This document shows, one piece after another, positions 20,791 to 32,146 of a DNA stretch of 64,000 bases (position 1 is its first letter; the number at the start of each line of letters is the position of its first letter). The translations under genes and the position numbers were made by a program. The notes under the pieces are model-generated. The model was not told the DNA's origin. It was given only the letters and a program-made list of their open reading frames with translations, and made no database searches. Origin of the DNA: Panorpa germanica (taxonomy: Eukaryota; Arthropoda; Insecta; Mecoptera; Panorpidae); assembly GCA_963678705.1 (NCBI GenBank), contig OY783205.1, forward strand, positions 26,775,034 through 26,839,033, given 5' to 3'.

Positions 20791-21029
20791 AGGTAACCGT
20801 TCATAGTTCCGCGTCCAACGCATTAGGCCTGTCTCAGTATGGGACCGTATTTAAGCGACGGCGTATTCGGACGTAAATCGGCGGATTGGATGAGCTACAA
20901 AGCAAACCTATGTGTGTCACAGATGTCTGTAGTCGTGTATTAGGGGGTGTATTGGAGTTCAGCACTTATATAATTTATCATGAGAGCACACTTTAGGTAA
21001 CCGTTCATAGTTCCGCGTCGAACGCATTA
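20791..21029. repeat. 35-bp direct repeats flanking a GC-richer segment
   Basis: The words at 20791-20825 and 20995-21029 (both beginning aggtaaccgttcatagttcc) are identical apart from one base. They enclose about 170 bp that is distinctly less AT-rich than the surroundings. This is consistent with a tandem duplication, or with a decayed insertion whose flanks were duplicated. No protein frame is evident. Confidence 0.7.
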
Positions 21030-23914
21030 TATTTATTGTTTCTAACGTATAAGAGAAAGAGAGAAAGGTTGATAAAGTGGATAAAGTAAACAACTAAAAT
21101 TCCAACCCTGTAAATGTAATGAACTATCGCACTCTGCAAACGGGCGTTACGCCGCCCTTATACTGGAAGAATAAATCAGTGAATTTTAACGAAAAGTATG
21201 CATGCTACAACGCTAAATCTATCCGAACCTTGTAAATGCAATCAGCCGTCTCAGACTGAAAGAGAATACAACAGTCTTTTTCATAACAGTGGTGTATCGA
21301 TAAAAATTAAAGTAAAAGGTTGTTCTCATGTTAAATTATGTTAGTGTAAAACAACTCCAATACACAAGTTTGACTTGGCGTGGTATGTATGTATTGTGAC
21401 ACAACTTAAATACGCTTGCAGTGTGCGACAAGCTTAATGCTTTTGATAAGCGCCATGAGTAATTTGAATTGAATGAAACCAAATAAATGTACAATGCAAA
21501 TGAATTTGTTGCATACTTGAAACTCAAATATCATTTTCGTAGTCATTTTCGAAAATACCTGAATAATGAACTGGATAATCGTTGTTATGAACATTAAATT
21601 GACTCTTCCATCTTAACAATTTAAATTTAAATACAGGAAACGCTTTTAGTAATTAGTTAAACATTAATTGCCAATAATTGTAATTACCTTCGGATGATTA
21701 ATACCATTTGAATCTTAGCGCTGCAAAACACTTGTAACTTTATTATTGTTATGTTTTTATTGAAGTAAAGCAATTACCTAATGAATAATATAACCAAAAC
21801 ATCAATAACAAATAATGTATACACAGTGCCGAATTTAATTCTAAAATATTTTTATTCCAAACGATTCTATTCTAAAAAAAAGTTTTATGTGATTTTTATA
21901 TAAGATTAAAAATGTAATTTCCGATTTTAAAATAATACAAAAACTTTGTTTAATCTTCTTGTATACAATTTGCGGTTTCTTAGTTTCCTGTGGGAGGGTT
22001 CTAAAATGTTTGGTACACCTGTGGTTCTAAATATTTTCTAAATTCTGTAAGTAATTCCAAATTCACTCTAAATCAAATGAAATCTTATAAATCTCTCTAG
22101 GATAAATCTTTTTTGTAATTACAATACGGATTGTCAGAGAATGCGATTATGAATTTATGGACAATGGATCGTTTCACACTCATTGCTTTAATAAAATATT
22201 GAAATTAAAATGAAGAGGCCCCAAATTAAAATTCGCCCAAGTCCTTAAGCAAGATTTCAAAGCTTTTGAAGTAAAACTAAATCCGCGAAAGAGATGATTT
22301 TAATTGCGTATTGCGGTTGTAATTATCAACTAATTTTACGGATATTAATTTTAAGTACGGCCCGACGCCTGGCGTAATATAAATGAACTAAGTTCAAGAA
22401 AACGATGATAAATTGAATGAAGTTAATTTCTGTTTCCCATTGAACTAAGCCATCATTATTTGAGCTCCTCCAATTTCTTTTATGAGAGTTTATAATTATT
22501 TGCAAATATAGATATTTGAATAATTTATGACTCTTCTTGTAGTCAAATTGTCATAAATATTATTTATTGGTATCTTGGCAGTTCAATATGAAACTTCAGA
22601 TTGTAATATTTATGATAAAAAGTGGTTACATCAATAAATTACCGTATTGCACTTAAGAAATGATTGTTTTTTAAAGCCATATAGTGATTTGATAAGAATT
22701 TCTAATTTTTCACAGAAAATACGATTTAATTTTGACGTCTACTGCAACGCCATCTCTTAAATATTAATATTTGTAAGTATTTGAGGTTATTATACAATAA
22801 TAAAAACTTGTGATCTTTGCAACAAACTAGACTACACAAAATTTAAATGTTAAATAATAAAATATCGTTATAAATTAGTATCTAGTTGTATGTTTGAAAA
22901 CATTAATTGTATTTATGTATTTCTAACCTCAAATGTAGGTAGATGGCGTGGGTGAATCTAACCTTGAATATATGTTTATGTCAAATGGATTCGATTGTGA
23001 ACCAAACACTGTTCAATGGCAAATAGAAACAGAAACATTGAAGTTGAACAAGAACAGTGAATAACAAACATGGTTTTTGCAAACAGCAGTGGCAATAGCA
23101 ACAGAAAATATATATATAAGTAATATAAATCAAAGATTTTCAAAGTGTGTTTACTATGGTACATAGTATTAATATTAACATATGTTGGTTGTCAAGAATT
23201 CAAGGTTTCTTTCTCGAAATTCATTGGATCTTTTTCTTAAAGTAGCTTCATATATTCACGACTTTATGAAACGATAAATGCGACCAGATGCTGTTGGAAA
23301 TTATAACAATAATTCAAGACCACCATTTTGCTACTTGTTACTTAGTTAACTATAGATATATATATATATAGTTACTAAGACATTATTCAAATGTCATTTT
23401 TTTAGGTTAAGTATCTATTATATATAATTGAATTAATTCAATTTCAATTTAGTACAGTTATTAAACAATCATTCTTTAAATCTTATTTAAAAAAAGTTAA
23501 ACACTTTGTAAAACTATGACATAACCTCACATTTTTCATAACGTGTTTACACTTTACTTAATTTTATAAATAAATAAAGTCAGTCAGTTCCATTACTGTT
23601 TGAAGTTTAAGTACAATAAGTTCGTCTGGTAATGCAGCTTATTTAATCTATAATAACCTGTGTGTGCTTTTGAATTATGTACTACTAGAAATACTAAAAA
23701 CATTGAATGAGCGTGCGAAGGCTTATGTGAAGGTTCTACTTTAAATAAATAACTCATATAACTTCTAAGATCTTAAATTATAACCGCTAAACATAGTTAC
23801 GTCTATATTAGGTGTATTTAACATTGTTTAGGTAAATATAAAGTAATATTACATAACAAAAGTTCTTTTATGACATAAATGTATATTTTCTGACGTTAAT
23901 AAATTGTGTTTAGC
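21030..23914. other. Intergenic, no gene seen
   Basis: AT-rich sequence with only short frames. A symmetrical (AT)n block occurs at 23348-23378. No exon, RNA gene or repeat border could be supported. Confidence 0.4.
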
Positions 23915-24166
23915 ACCAAGTAAACAATTTGGTGAAGTGTCCCATTTAGTGATGTTTCTATCACTATTTCACTTCAATAGTTCGCATCAACTTTATCTTC
24001 ATTTGTATTCCGACAGGTGGAGTAATTTCGCCATCTGTAGCCAATAAAGTAGACATTTTATATGAAAAAATGTGAGAAACTGAACTATAAATGAACTCTT
24101 TTATAACAAAAAAATCATGACGCATCTTCAATATGATGTCAAAGTGACTCCTAAATGTTTACTGGG
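23915..24166 (+). mobile_element. MITE family C, copy 1 (about 250 bp)
   Basis: The left end is caagtaaacaatttggtg and the right end is aaatgtttactggg, inverted-repeat partners at the core (c)ccagtaaaca. It aligns end to end with 44232-44471 and with the two halves at 19756-20365. The terminal word aatgtttactggga is duplicated immediately to the right (24167-24180). It is noncoding. Confidence 0.8.
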
Positions 24167-24178
24167 AATGTTTACTGG

Positions 24179-24212
24179 GAAATCGTAAGTATTTGCAAAT
24201 ACTTACGATTTC
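24179..24212. repeat. Perfect 34-bp palindrome
   Basis: Two 17-base arms (gaaatcgtaagtatttg and its complement) meet without a spacer. It sits directly against the duplicated end of the family C element at 23915-24166. Confidence 0.9.
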
Positions 24213-24907
24213 TTTCTTTCTACAAGTCTGTCTTAAGAGATAATTGTTTTGTGATCACATAAATAGAGCCAAGACAAATTAAATTCTATAAGTAACGTAT
24301 ATGACTGCGCAGACTTGAGACAAAACAGTTTTTAGAGCGAAATACTGGCCGCACCATGCAAACACGTAGACTCAGTCAGTATTGATATATCTATCTCGTT
24401 TGTTCTTATACTATGCATACATAAGTGCATCCCGCTTACTCTAATATGTCTTAAAACAAACTTATCTTTGATAATATGGAAAGTTGCTGTTTTTAGGGTT
24501 AGGAAAATGAAAAGAGATTTAACTACTACATTTAAAAATATAAATTTTATAATAATACATCTATATTTATATTAGTCATTTTATAAAATATAATAAATTT
24601 GTTGGTTTTGTCTGTATGTGTGTATATACAGTTAACTTACTAGCAGTGAGAGAGAATCATGATTATTACAAATGATATGCAAATGTATTTTATATGTTTT
24701 TTGAAATGTGTTACCAGTTACAAGATTGCCATTAGCTAATTTAACTTTCATGTTTTATATTATTATTTTTTTTAGTTCATATTTTAACACTCAAAGACTA
24801 TTATGTCATCATAATGCGGTTTATAACATTGTATTTTATTAACAAGAGTAAAATGACGTCATTGTAAGTTTTGTGTAACTGTGATTTCCAGAAATGCATT
24901 AAAACTT

Positions 24908-25162
24908 ATGGACTTGTATACCATATTTTAATTTCTATAAAATTGTGCAATATATTGATAAAGTTAGCTACCTAAACACTTATAACAAATAGCTGACCTA
25001 TCTTTTAGTAGTGCAACATGTGACGTCATAAATATGGCCGACATCTCTAGCGCTAAAACTATAATTCAAATTTTTAATTGCTGTATCTATTTAATATCTA
25101 TATTTACATATATTTCAACCAACAATTAAAAAATTGACCCCTAAAAAATGGGACATGTTTAA
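24908..25162 (+). mobile_element. Family B element, short deletion derivative
   Basis: The left part (tttctataaaattgtgcaat, tattgataaagt) and right part (ctctagcgctaaaactataa, ttcaaatttttaattgct) match the two ends of the ~600-bp family B elements at 31551 and 59063. The central ~350 bp is absent. The right end (aaaaaatgggacatg) is a diverged form of the family terminus. Confidence 0.7.
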
Positions 25163-26604
25163 AAATGCAGCTGACATAACGCTTTCGTCACTATAAAGCT
25201 CGTTATTGCAGCAGCTACATCTAAGAAGCCACTGCGCACAAGATCCTATACTACTCACTATATATAGTTATAAATAAACAAGAAACAAAAGACAGAAAAT
25301 GTCTCTTTAAGTACAATTTGTTTCTGTGCCATCGAACAAGCCAGCGCAACGGCACAGAACTGTAGTCAGCATCTCCGGCTGTACCACGCCACGCCAGATC
25401 TAGGACAGAACTTTACTTGAAACACAATTGTTATTTTATTTGTTTTTATCGGTTTTATTGTCATTGAGCGCATAGATTATCTGTCTGTTATTGATGTTAT
25501 CTGCCATCGGCAGATGGAACTGTTGTCACAGTATGGTGTAACAGGATGTGGTCTTTGATACCGTGTGGGATACAATTGTTGTTAAAAGCTATTTTAGGTG
25601 TTATACTAAATATCTAACACTATAATTACTATATTATATCATTGAGTATAATTATAGCATTAATATAATATTATTAGGTTTGTCGAACAGTTTATAGTAA
25701 ATCTACCTTTCTGTATTTGAACATATTTACCATTATTAACTGATTACAAACGGATGTGTTGTTACCTTCCTTGAAATGTGGCAAAATATCATTGAAATAC
25801 ATGTTTCCTAATCGTGTACAATCCATTATTTAGACAATTTTTATCATTTATTAAATTAATCCTAATTAAATGAATCGTGACTTTAAAAAACTATCTAATA
25901 CATTTTCCCATAGATTTAACATATTACTCTATCAATGGTTACGATGGTAAAAGCTATTAAAAAACTATTAGATTTAATCTAAAAGCGGTAGTTATCTATT
26001 CAAATTAGTTTTGAAGTTCTAATTTTTGTTTCATTCACAAGAATTAAAAATATGATGTGCATAGAGTCATAGAGAGTGTTCTAAATGAGGTAATACCTTT
26101 TTCTTAGTACGCCATTTTTGTTGTAATCAATTCTGAGAGGTCATATTTGGCAGGTATGTAGTATAGACGATAATAATTCATTAAAGCATCTTAAATAAAT
26201 TAACTGTGTATTTTGAATAAGAAAAAATTGAAAGGAAAGTAATCGCAAAGCAAAGAAATAAATTTTAATTTCAATTAGTAATTACTAATTTTGTCTTATT
26301 TAAAAAATCCATTGTAATAAACTAAATGAAATATTGTAATATGTAGATATATATATATATACAATTAACACGTAATTCTAGTTGTCATTGTCATCGCTAA
26401 AGCCACTTGTCAATTGACTTAAGTGTAACCAGTTGTTGCTTGTATGGGTTCATCGTTATGTACATAATATTATGGTTCTATTATATGCAAAAAAAACACA
26501 GGACATGGTTTGAAAAAGACATCAAAAAACCTGTGGTTATAGAAACTACAGTCCGAGTAATACTTGTCAAGCGATTGCTTTGCTTCAACGATATTTTTCC
26601 CATT
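25163..26604. other. Intergenic, no gene seen
   Basis: A GC-richer patch around 25330-25400 (catcgaacaagccagcgcaa) could be part of an old repeat or noncoding exon. An (AT)n run lies near 26347-26361. No supported coding exon. Confidence 0.4.
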
Positions 26605-27345
26605 AAAAGCAATTCAATTGTTTTGAAAATCACAAAAGTAGTGTCATTAAAATCAAGCAATTGGTAAAGTAATGGTTGAAATGTTGTGAAATTTTAACAC
26701 ATATTATTTGAATATTGGCACTGTCAAGCTTGTGGCTGGGTTGCATAAGGAACATGAAGAGAGAGGAAGTACTAAAAGAGGCAGTGAAGGGAAGCAGGAG
26801 AAAGAAAGATGTAGCGAGGAAACAGTTAAACTTCAGTCCTGAAAAATAGAGGATTTTCGGAAAGGAGATAAGGACAAGAGGTAGATGACGGAGATAGAGA
26901 CAATAATAACATAATAAAGGTAGAGAGTCAAGAAGAAAGAGTAAAGTAAGAGAGTCAAGAGGAAATAGTAAAGATAGAGCGTTTATGCCTGTAATAGACA
27001 TAAGTGGAGAAGTGAAAACGAAGAGAGAAGGCAGGAAGGATAGTGAAAAGATAATAGAGGGTTTGTCGAGAGGAGACAAGGAAGGCAAGAGGTGATAGAT
27101 GAAGATACAGGCAATAAGGAAGGAGAAGCAGGAAACGGTAAGAATAAAGGAGAAGTAGGGGACATGAAGAGAGAGGATCAAGAAAAGAAGAAACAGAAAG
27201 TACTATTCGAAGTAGTAATAGTCTTGAATAGTTTAAGTTTAGTTTTTTTTTAACTTTGAAATGTAGATTGTAAAGCCGAAAGGCACACAACTAATATAAT
27301 ATAATAATAATATTGGCACTGTCTAAAAACCATATTTGTTAATCT
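26605..27345 (+). mobile_element. Mariner-like dispersed repeat (family M), split by a LINE fragment
   Basis: The flanks 26605-26725 and 27324-27345 resemble copies at 27945-28081, 48518-48690 and 57393-57452. Shared landmarks are the core gaaattttaacacatat, the ttggcactgtc/ttggtactatc block and the following taaaaacca. I call it mariner-like only because it behaves as a dispersed noncoding repeat of that size class; no transposase frame is present. The interruption is 26726-27308. Confidence 0.6.
26726..27308 (+). mobile_element. LINE-derived insertion with 15-bp target duplication
   Basis: The insert is bracketed by a 15-bp duplication, aatattggcactgtc (26711-26725 and 27309-27323), and ends in an (ataat)n tail. 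Its last ~130 bp (from gaagagagaggatcaagaaa to gccgaaaggcacacaa) match the 3' end of the LINE fragment at 29231-29884. That defines a shared 3' untranslated region. The rest, 26745-27215, is an extraordinarily purine-rich strand. The 183-codon frame on the opposite strand here is a low-complexity shadow of that bias. No ORF of the element survives. Confidence 0.75.
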
Positions 27346-27944
27346 GTAATAATAAGAGCCTCTAATTGTCCCCAAATTTTTGTTCCTTTAACCAATAAAG
27401 GGATGTAAACTTATAATAACCTCATCCCCTCCAATCAATTGCTATCTCTCTCTCTCTTATACAACAGAGTGATGAAAATAGATGAACAAGAGTTCATAAC
27501 GAAAACATACAAGTATATACTTATCTATATAAGAATGCAGATAATTAAAAATGAATAAACCGAATAAATAATCATGTTTAAAAGTCTCACGCGGTTCGAG
27601 TCTCGGCTTCAGCTTAGAATAAACATCATTCTTTATGCTCTGCTGTTGTAATTTTCTAAACTGCGATGCGATGGGAAACGATGCAATCTCCGGCGAATCT
27701 ATACTTTGTATAACTTTATTAATATATTTATGTAACAGCTAACAAACAAGTTTTAAGTTCTTTGTATGAGAAGTAAGTTCTTTATATGTAGCTAAATTAA
27801 TATAAAATGAGATTTTATGTATATTATATTTAGATTTTATAAATTTAAATAAATATATATTTGAAATAAAATTGTAGACTAGGAAAATTAATAATAATAT
27901 ATTGTTTAGTTAAAAATATTTGCTCTTTTATATCAATGCTTTCT
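27346..27944. other. Intergenic, no gene seen
   Basis: Contains a short (CT)n run near 27447-27457. The word gcggttcgagtctcgg at 27591-27606 resembles a pol III B box but has no tRNA fold around it. Confidence 0.4.
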
Positions 27945-28081
27945 GATTTTTCTATGGTTTTGAAAATTACAATAAAACCACTGTAACTTGTAAACTAATG
28001 ATCAGAATGTTATGAAATTTTAACACATATCGCTTGAAGGTTGGCACTATCTAAAACTCACATGGTGGCGCCACCTGTATA
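27945..28081 (+). repeat. Family M dispersed repeat, copy 2
   Basis: It matches the reverse complement of 48518-48690 over more than 130 bases, including acttgtaaactaatgatcag, gaaattttaacacatatcgc and tggtggcgccacct. It is noncoding. Confidence 0.7.
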
Positions 28082-28457
28082 CCATCTTAAGACATTATTG
28101 AACGATGCATTACCTTAAACTTGACGTTCAACAATATTATGTTTAATTAAAAAAAAGTTTAAATTCTCAGTACACTCTATTACAGAATTATTTGACTGGA
28201 CTAACAAAATACATTGTACATCAAGGAGTTAAATGTATGTAAATGTCTTTGAAAATGTCATCAAGTATATGTATTTATATATTTCTAATAGTACCTATAA
28301 AAATTATCACATGGAAATATTAGAATTATCACTTATGAAAAAATGGTACCGTTATAAATGTATCTACAGGTATAAAAATTAGAATTAAAAGTCCCAGAAA
28401 ATAGCTACTTCCATTTAAGTAGATTTCTAAGGTAGATTGTAAGTGTCTTGCTAATTA

Positions 28458-28811
28458 TCTTAATATATATAAATTACGTGTCACTGTGTTGTCCGCTATG
28501 GACTCCTAAACTACTTAACCGATTTTAATGAAATTTGTACACCGTGTGCAGTTTGACCCAACTTGAAAGATAGGATAGCTTACATCTCAATTTATTTATC
28601 TTATTGCTAATTATTTGTCTATTAATTATCTGTATATGACATATGACATCGGGCGACGATGATGGCGACATCTGTTGACTAGATTGAGTAAATATTCTGT
28701 TGAGTAAATCGAAATCTGTTGACTAGATTGAGTAAATATTCAATAGATGGCGCTATGTAATGTAATATGACAAAAACGTTAGGCACAGCAACGCGTGGCC
28801 GGGACAGTTAG
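28458..28811 (+). mobile_element. Short non-autonomous Helitron-like element
   Basis: It begins TCTTAATATATATAAATTAC after a host A and ends cgtggccgggacagttag before a host T, the A|T insertion pattern of Helitrons. The internal phrases actacttaaccgattttaat and gacccaacttgaaagatagg are ones I associate with short lepidopteran Helitrons, which is part of the case for the host order. The usual terminal CTAG is here TTAG. Inside, the word ctgttgactagattgagtaa occurs twice (from 28672 and 28714). No Rep/helicase coding sequence is present. Confidence 0.8.
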
Positions 28812-29230
28812 TATCAATATATATTTAAGATAGAAATCTCAGATATCTTGTGATTCTGGTTGCTAAAATTAATTTCTATTTATTATAGTTTAAATTTATA
28901 TATACATGCAGAAGATGCCTTCGAGGAGTCGATAGAGTCGACTGTCCCGGAATTAAATTTCTATATAATGGAATGTCTTTATAAGAAACGTTTTCTCACT
29001 CTGTGCTTTTCTATAAGGTTTATAGAACATAACAAAAGTTATGTGACTATTTTTACCTAATCTTCATTATTTTGTAACGTATTTTACTGCGCTATTTATA
29101 TTAGCATAATCTTGAAACTACTTAAAAGCATCCTTTACAGGGTTGTGAATTTTGAAATGTCCTTTTCAAGGATTAAAAGCTCTTAGAAGCTTTTTTGACT
29201 TAATAATACTATGTTAGAGAGAGAGAGAGA

Positions 29231-29884
29231 GATACATTTTTATTTATTATATTAATTGTGTGCCTTTCGGCTGTACAATCTACATTATTATATTTCTTAA
29301 TGCATTTCATATAAACTCAAAGTCAAAAACTAAACTTAAACTATTCTAGACTATTACTACTTCGAATAGTACTTTCTGTTTCTTCTTTTCTTGACCCTCT
29401 CTCTTCATGTTACCCCTGAAAACCAGATAACGAGATTATCATTTATTGTAATGTTTTTCGTTCCTTTTCTCTATTTCCGCCATCCACCTCTTTCCTTCAC
29501 TGCCTCCCTTTAATAACTGCACAATATTCTTCTCGCTCATTACTTTTTCCTGACAAGAAAACTTAATGTGCTCCAGTGTTTCAATCTCCGTTCCGCACAC
29601 TCTACACATTCTTTCCTCGCTATTTGCCCAGTATCTGTTTCCTTTCTCCTCGTTTCCCAATCTTAATCTGGCAATCCTTCTCATGGTATTTGTGTCTTAA
29701 GTAATGTGGTATCTCTCTCTCCCAAATCTTTTTATATCTTGTGTTGTAATTGCTCTTCTCGATTTTTTCCATTCTTTTCTGTTGCTGTATCTCCTTGCCC
29801 TCATCTCCTTAGCTCATCTTCCACACTTGCGCCTCCTTCTCTTCTTCTTTCTGCCTCCTCGATTGCCATTCCATTCCTTTCATA
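29231..29884 (-). pseudogene. 5'-truncated, frameshifted LINE ORF2 C-terminus
   Basis: On the - strand an 81-codon frame (29684 to 29439) includes RRIARLRLGNEEKGNRYWAN and then CRVCGTEIETLEHIKFSC. This cysteine/histidine pattern is typical of the extreme C-terminus of insect non-LTR retrotransposon ORF2 proteins. Upstream, at about 29690-29760, the frame continues in another phase (KIWEREIPHYL), so at least one frameshift separates the pieces. The 3' untranslated region, down to 29231, matches 27160-27308 and ends in an AT-rich tail beside a (GA)n run at 29215-29231. The element is dead. Confidence 0.8.
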
Positions 29885-31151
29885 CATACATACTAATAAT
29901 ACAATGTTTTATTTAGGTAAAATATTAATAGATATTGTGACTTGAAATATTTCGCATCTGGATCCTGAATATCGGAAAAATGTTATGTAAAATATGAAAT
30001 TGGATTCTATCTATAATAGTATTGTAAATTTTTCAAGAAGTGTGCAATATCAAAGCTTTTAATTCCTTATTTCGATTTGTGGCTATTCCATCATTGGTAA
30101 AGAACTTTTAAAGAAAAAGAATTCACTTCAAAATAAATGTAAAATTTCTTTCAGAACACAGTAACATTTAAAAATGAATACTCTATAGTATAAAAACCGG
30201 CTTGTTGATAAATCCAATAAAAATATTGAATTATTATATACACTAGTTCATTACAATCGTTATTTCGTTTTATAATTGTAATTATTACTTAATTAGTTTA
30301 ATTTATGGTATATCTTATTAATCACTATATAAATAAACGTGGCTACCAGTATTTATTTAAGATATTAGGTAAAGATATTATCTTTTATCTTTTTATGACA
30401 ATCTTGCTTTAGGTGTAACATAATAGTAACGTACTAGCACCTCTAGCGGGATTATTGTGTACTAAATATTTATATAACAGTTTTTCTTATTTTATAAAAT
30501 ATACAACTAATTAAATGTAACAACTGTAGTTAACTAATTGCACTTAACGTTAATACAAATAAATTCAAACGTAGTATCGTAAAAATACATCTACTTAATG
30601 AATGTATTAAACATAATCTATAAATATTTCTGACAGTAAATGTTGATTATTTTGAAAGTGTCTTCGACTGCTCATCCAATATCCATTTATCACTAACCTT
30701 ACAGTATTATGACTAACATTTAGCATGCATGCGTAAAACAAACACAAAACTATAACTAAACGAGTTAGTATTAAAATAAGAATTTCTCAAATGCATTTAT
30801 GTACCGTATACCACTGCTGTATGTGGTATATGCCCATGCCCATACCCATACCCATGCTTGTCTTACAAGAACTGAACAGTTTTGATCAGTGATGTCAGAT
30901 ATGTGGTCCGTAGTCTTTATTACGCTCATAGCTCTTTAGAAAGCTCTAGAGATATCATACTATCTGTACTATTAATATAGTTATCATTATAGTTAAATGA
31001 TATTACATATTAACTCATTATCCTGAAGATTTGAAGTCGTTTGACCGTTTCAATCTCGAGACAAATCTAATCAAAGTTTCACTCATTTAGTTGACAGTAG
31101 CACAAATACAATCAACGTCCTCAAGTTAATAAAATTAGTAAAAAAAACTTA
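29885..31151. other. Intergenic, no gene seen
   Basis: AT-rich. A small tandem of the hexamer cccatg/cccata lies at about 30829-30857. No exon supported. Confidence 0.4.
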
Positions 31152-31298
31152 ATGAGTTATATGTAACTCATACTATATTTGGTGCAGAAATTGTCTGAGT
31201 TACATATATTCAAAACGATAAATATTACTCTATGTTTTGTGAGTTAATTCTATATTTCGTGAGTTCTCTTAACGTTTCATGAGTTACATATAACTCAT
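31152..31298. repeat. Inverted pair of 20-bp semi-palindromes
   Basis: The word at 31152-31171 (atgagttatatgtaactcat) is the exact reverse complement of 31279-31298. Each word is itself nearly palindromic. The 107 bases between carry further copies of gtgagtt/gagtta. No function can be read from the sequence. Confidence 0.8.
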
Positions 31299-31550
31299 GA
31301 AATTAATTTTCTATAAAATATTCAATATTTTTAGCTGTGTAATGGACATTACTGTTTTAAACTGTAAGAAAACAGTCTAACATTAGCTGTAGCTAAAATA
31401 AACAAAAGAAATACTTAAAATGAAAAAGTGAACTATGGTGGTGCAAGTATATTTATTAATCTAGGTGGATCAATGACCCCTTTTTTATTTATAATTAATT
31501 TACAATATATGTGTGCATCAATTCTAAGGTTGGCAAGATATTAGGATTAA

Positions 31551-32146
31551 ATGGGCTTGTGTCCTCATTTTTTAGTGGTCGATTTTTCAATTGTTGATTG
31601 AAATTGATGGTAATAAATGTGTATTAGCGTGTCTATTTTATTAAATATCTAAATGTTGACGGAGATATAGCAATTAAAAATTTGAATTGTAGTTTTAGCG
31701 CTAAAAATGGTCGGCCATATTTGTATGACGTGAAATGCTTTTTAACGTCAGTTATTTGTTGAGTAGTACTGTTGGTATTCGAAATAATCAAGTCAAGTCA
31801 AATAATAATAAGTTGTTATTTTATTTAACCCTGCTAAGGCAGACATAATATTGAAATTTTATTGTTCCTTGAAATAGCTGTAAATAATATTTGATATATA
31901 AATACATATAGCAGAGATTTATGAGCTGTTAGGTTGGCAGCGGGTGTGATGTCACATGCATTTGGAATGTGTACAACGTTGAATCCCTTTAATAATTAAA
32001 GAGACAAAACGACTTTTTTAATTGTTAATATCTCTTAACATATAACGAGTTATTAAAAAATAATTGAACATTTGAGGTTCTAGTAACCCACTTTATCAAT
32101 ATATAGTACACTTTTATAGAAATTAAGACATAGGGCACAAGCCCAT
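31551..32146 (-). mobile_element. Family B element, full-length (about 596 bp)
   Basis: It runs from atgggcttgtgtcct to its inverted counterpart aagcccat. It is co-linear with the reverse complement of 59063-59658, with an identical measured length of 596 bp. Landmarks are tttagcgctaaaa, taaccctgctaaggcagaca and gtgatgtcacatgc. There is no coding frame longer than background, so it is a non-autonomous DNA element of unnamed superfamily. Confidence 0.85.

Noticed and set aside
26630-27181. 183-codon open frame on the - strand, the longest single-exon frame outside the LINE
   Set aside because: It is the complement of a purine-rich LINE-derived tract; the product is low-complexity Leu/Ser/Pro-rich sequence with no domain.
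27585-27615. ggttcgag B-box-like word suggesting a tRNA gene
   Set aside because: No cloverleaf could be drawn: there is no matching acceptor stem, anticodon arm or A box at the proper spacing.
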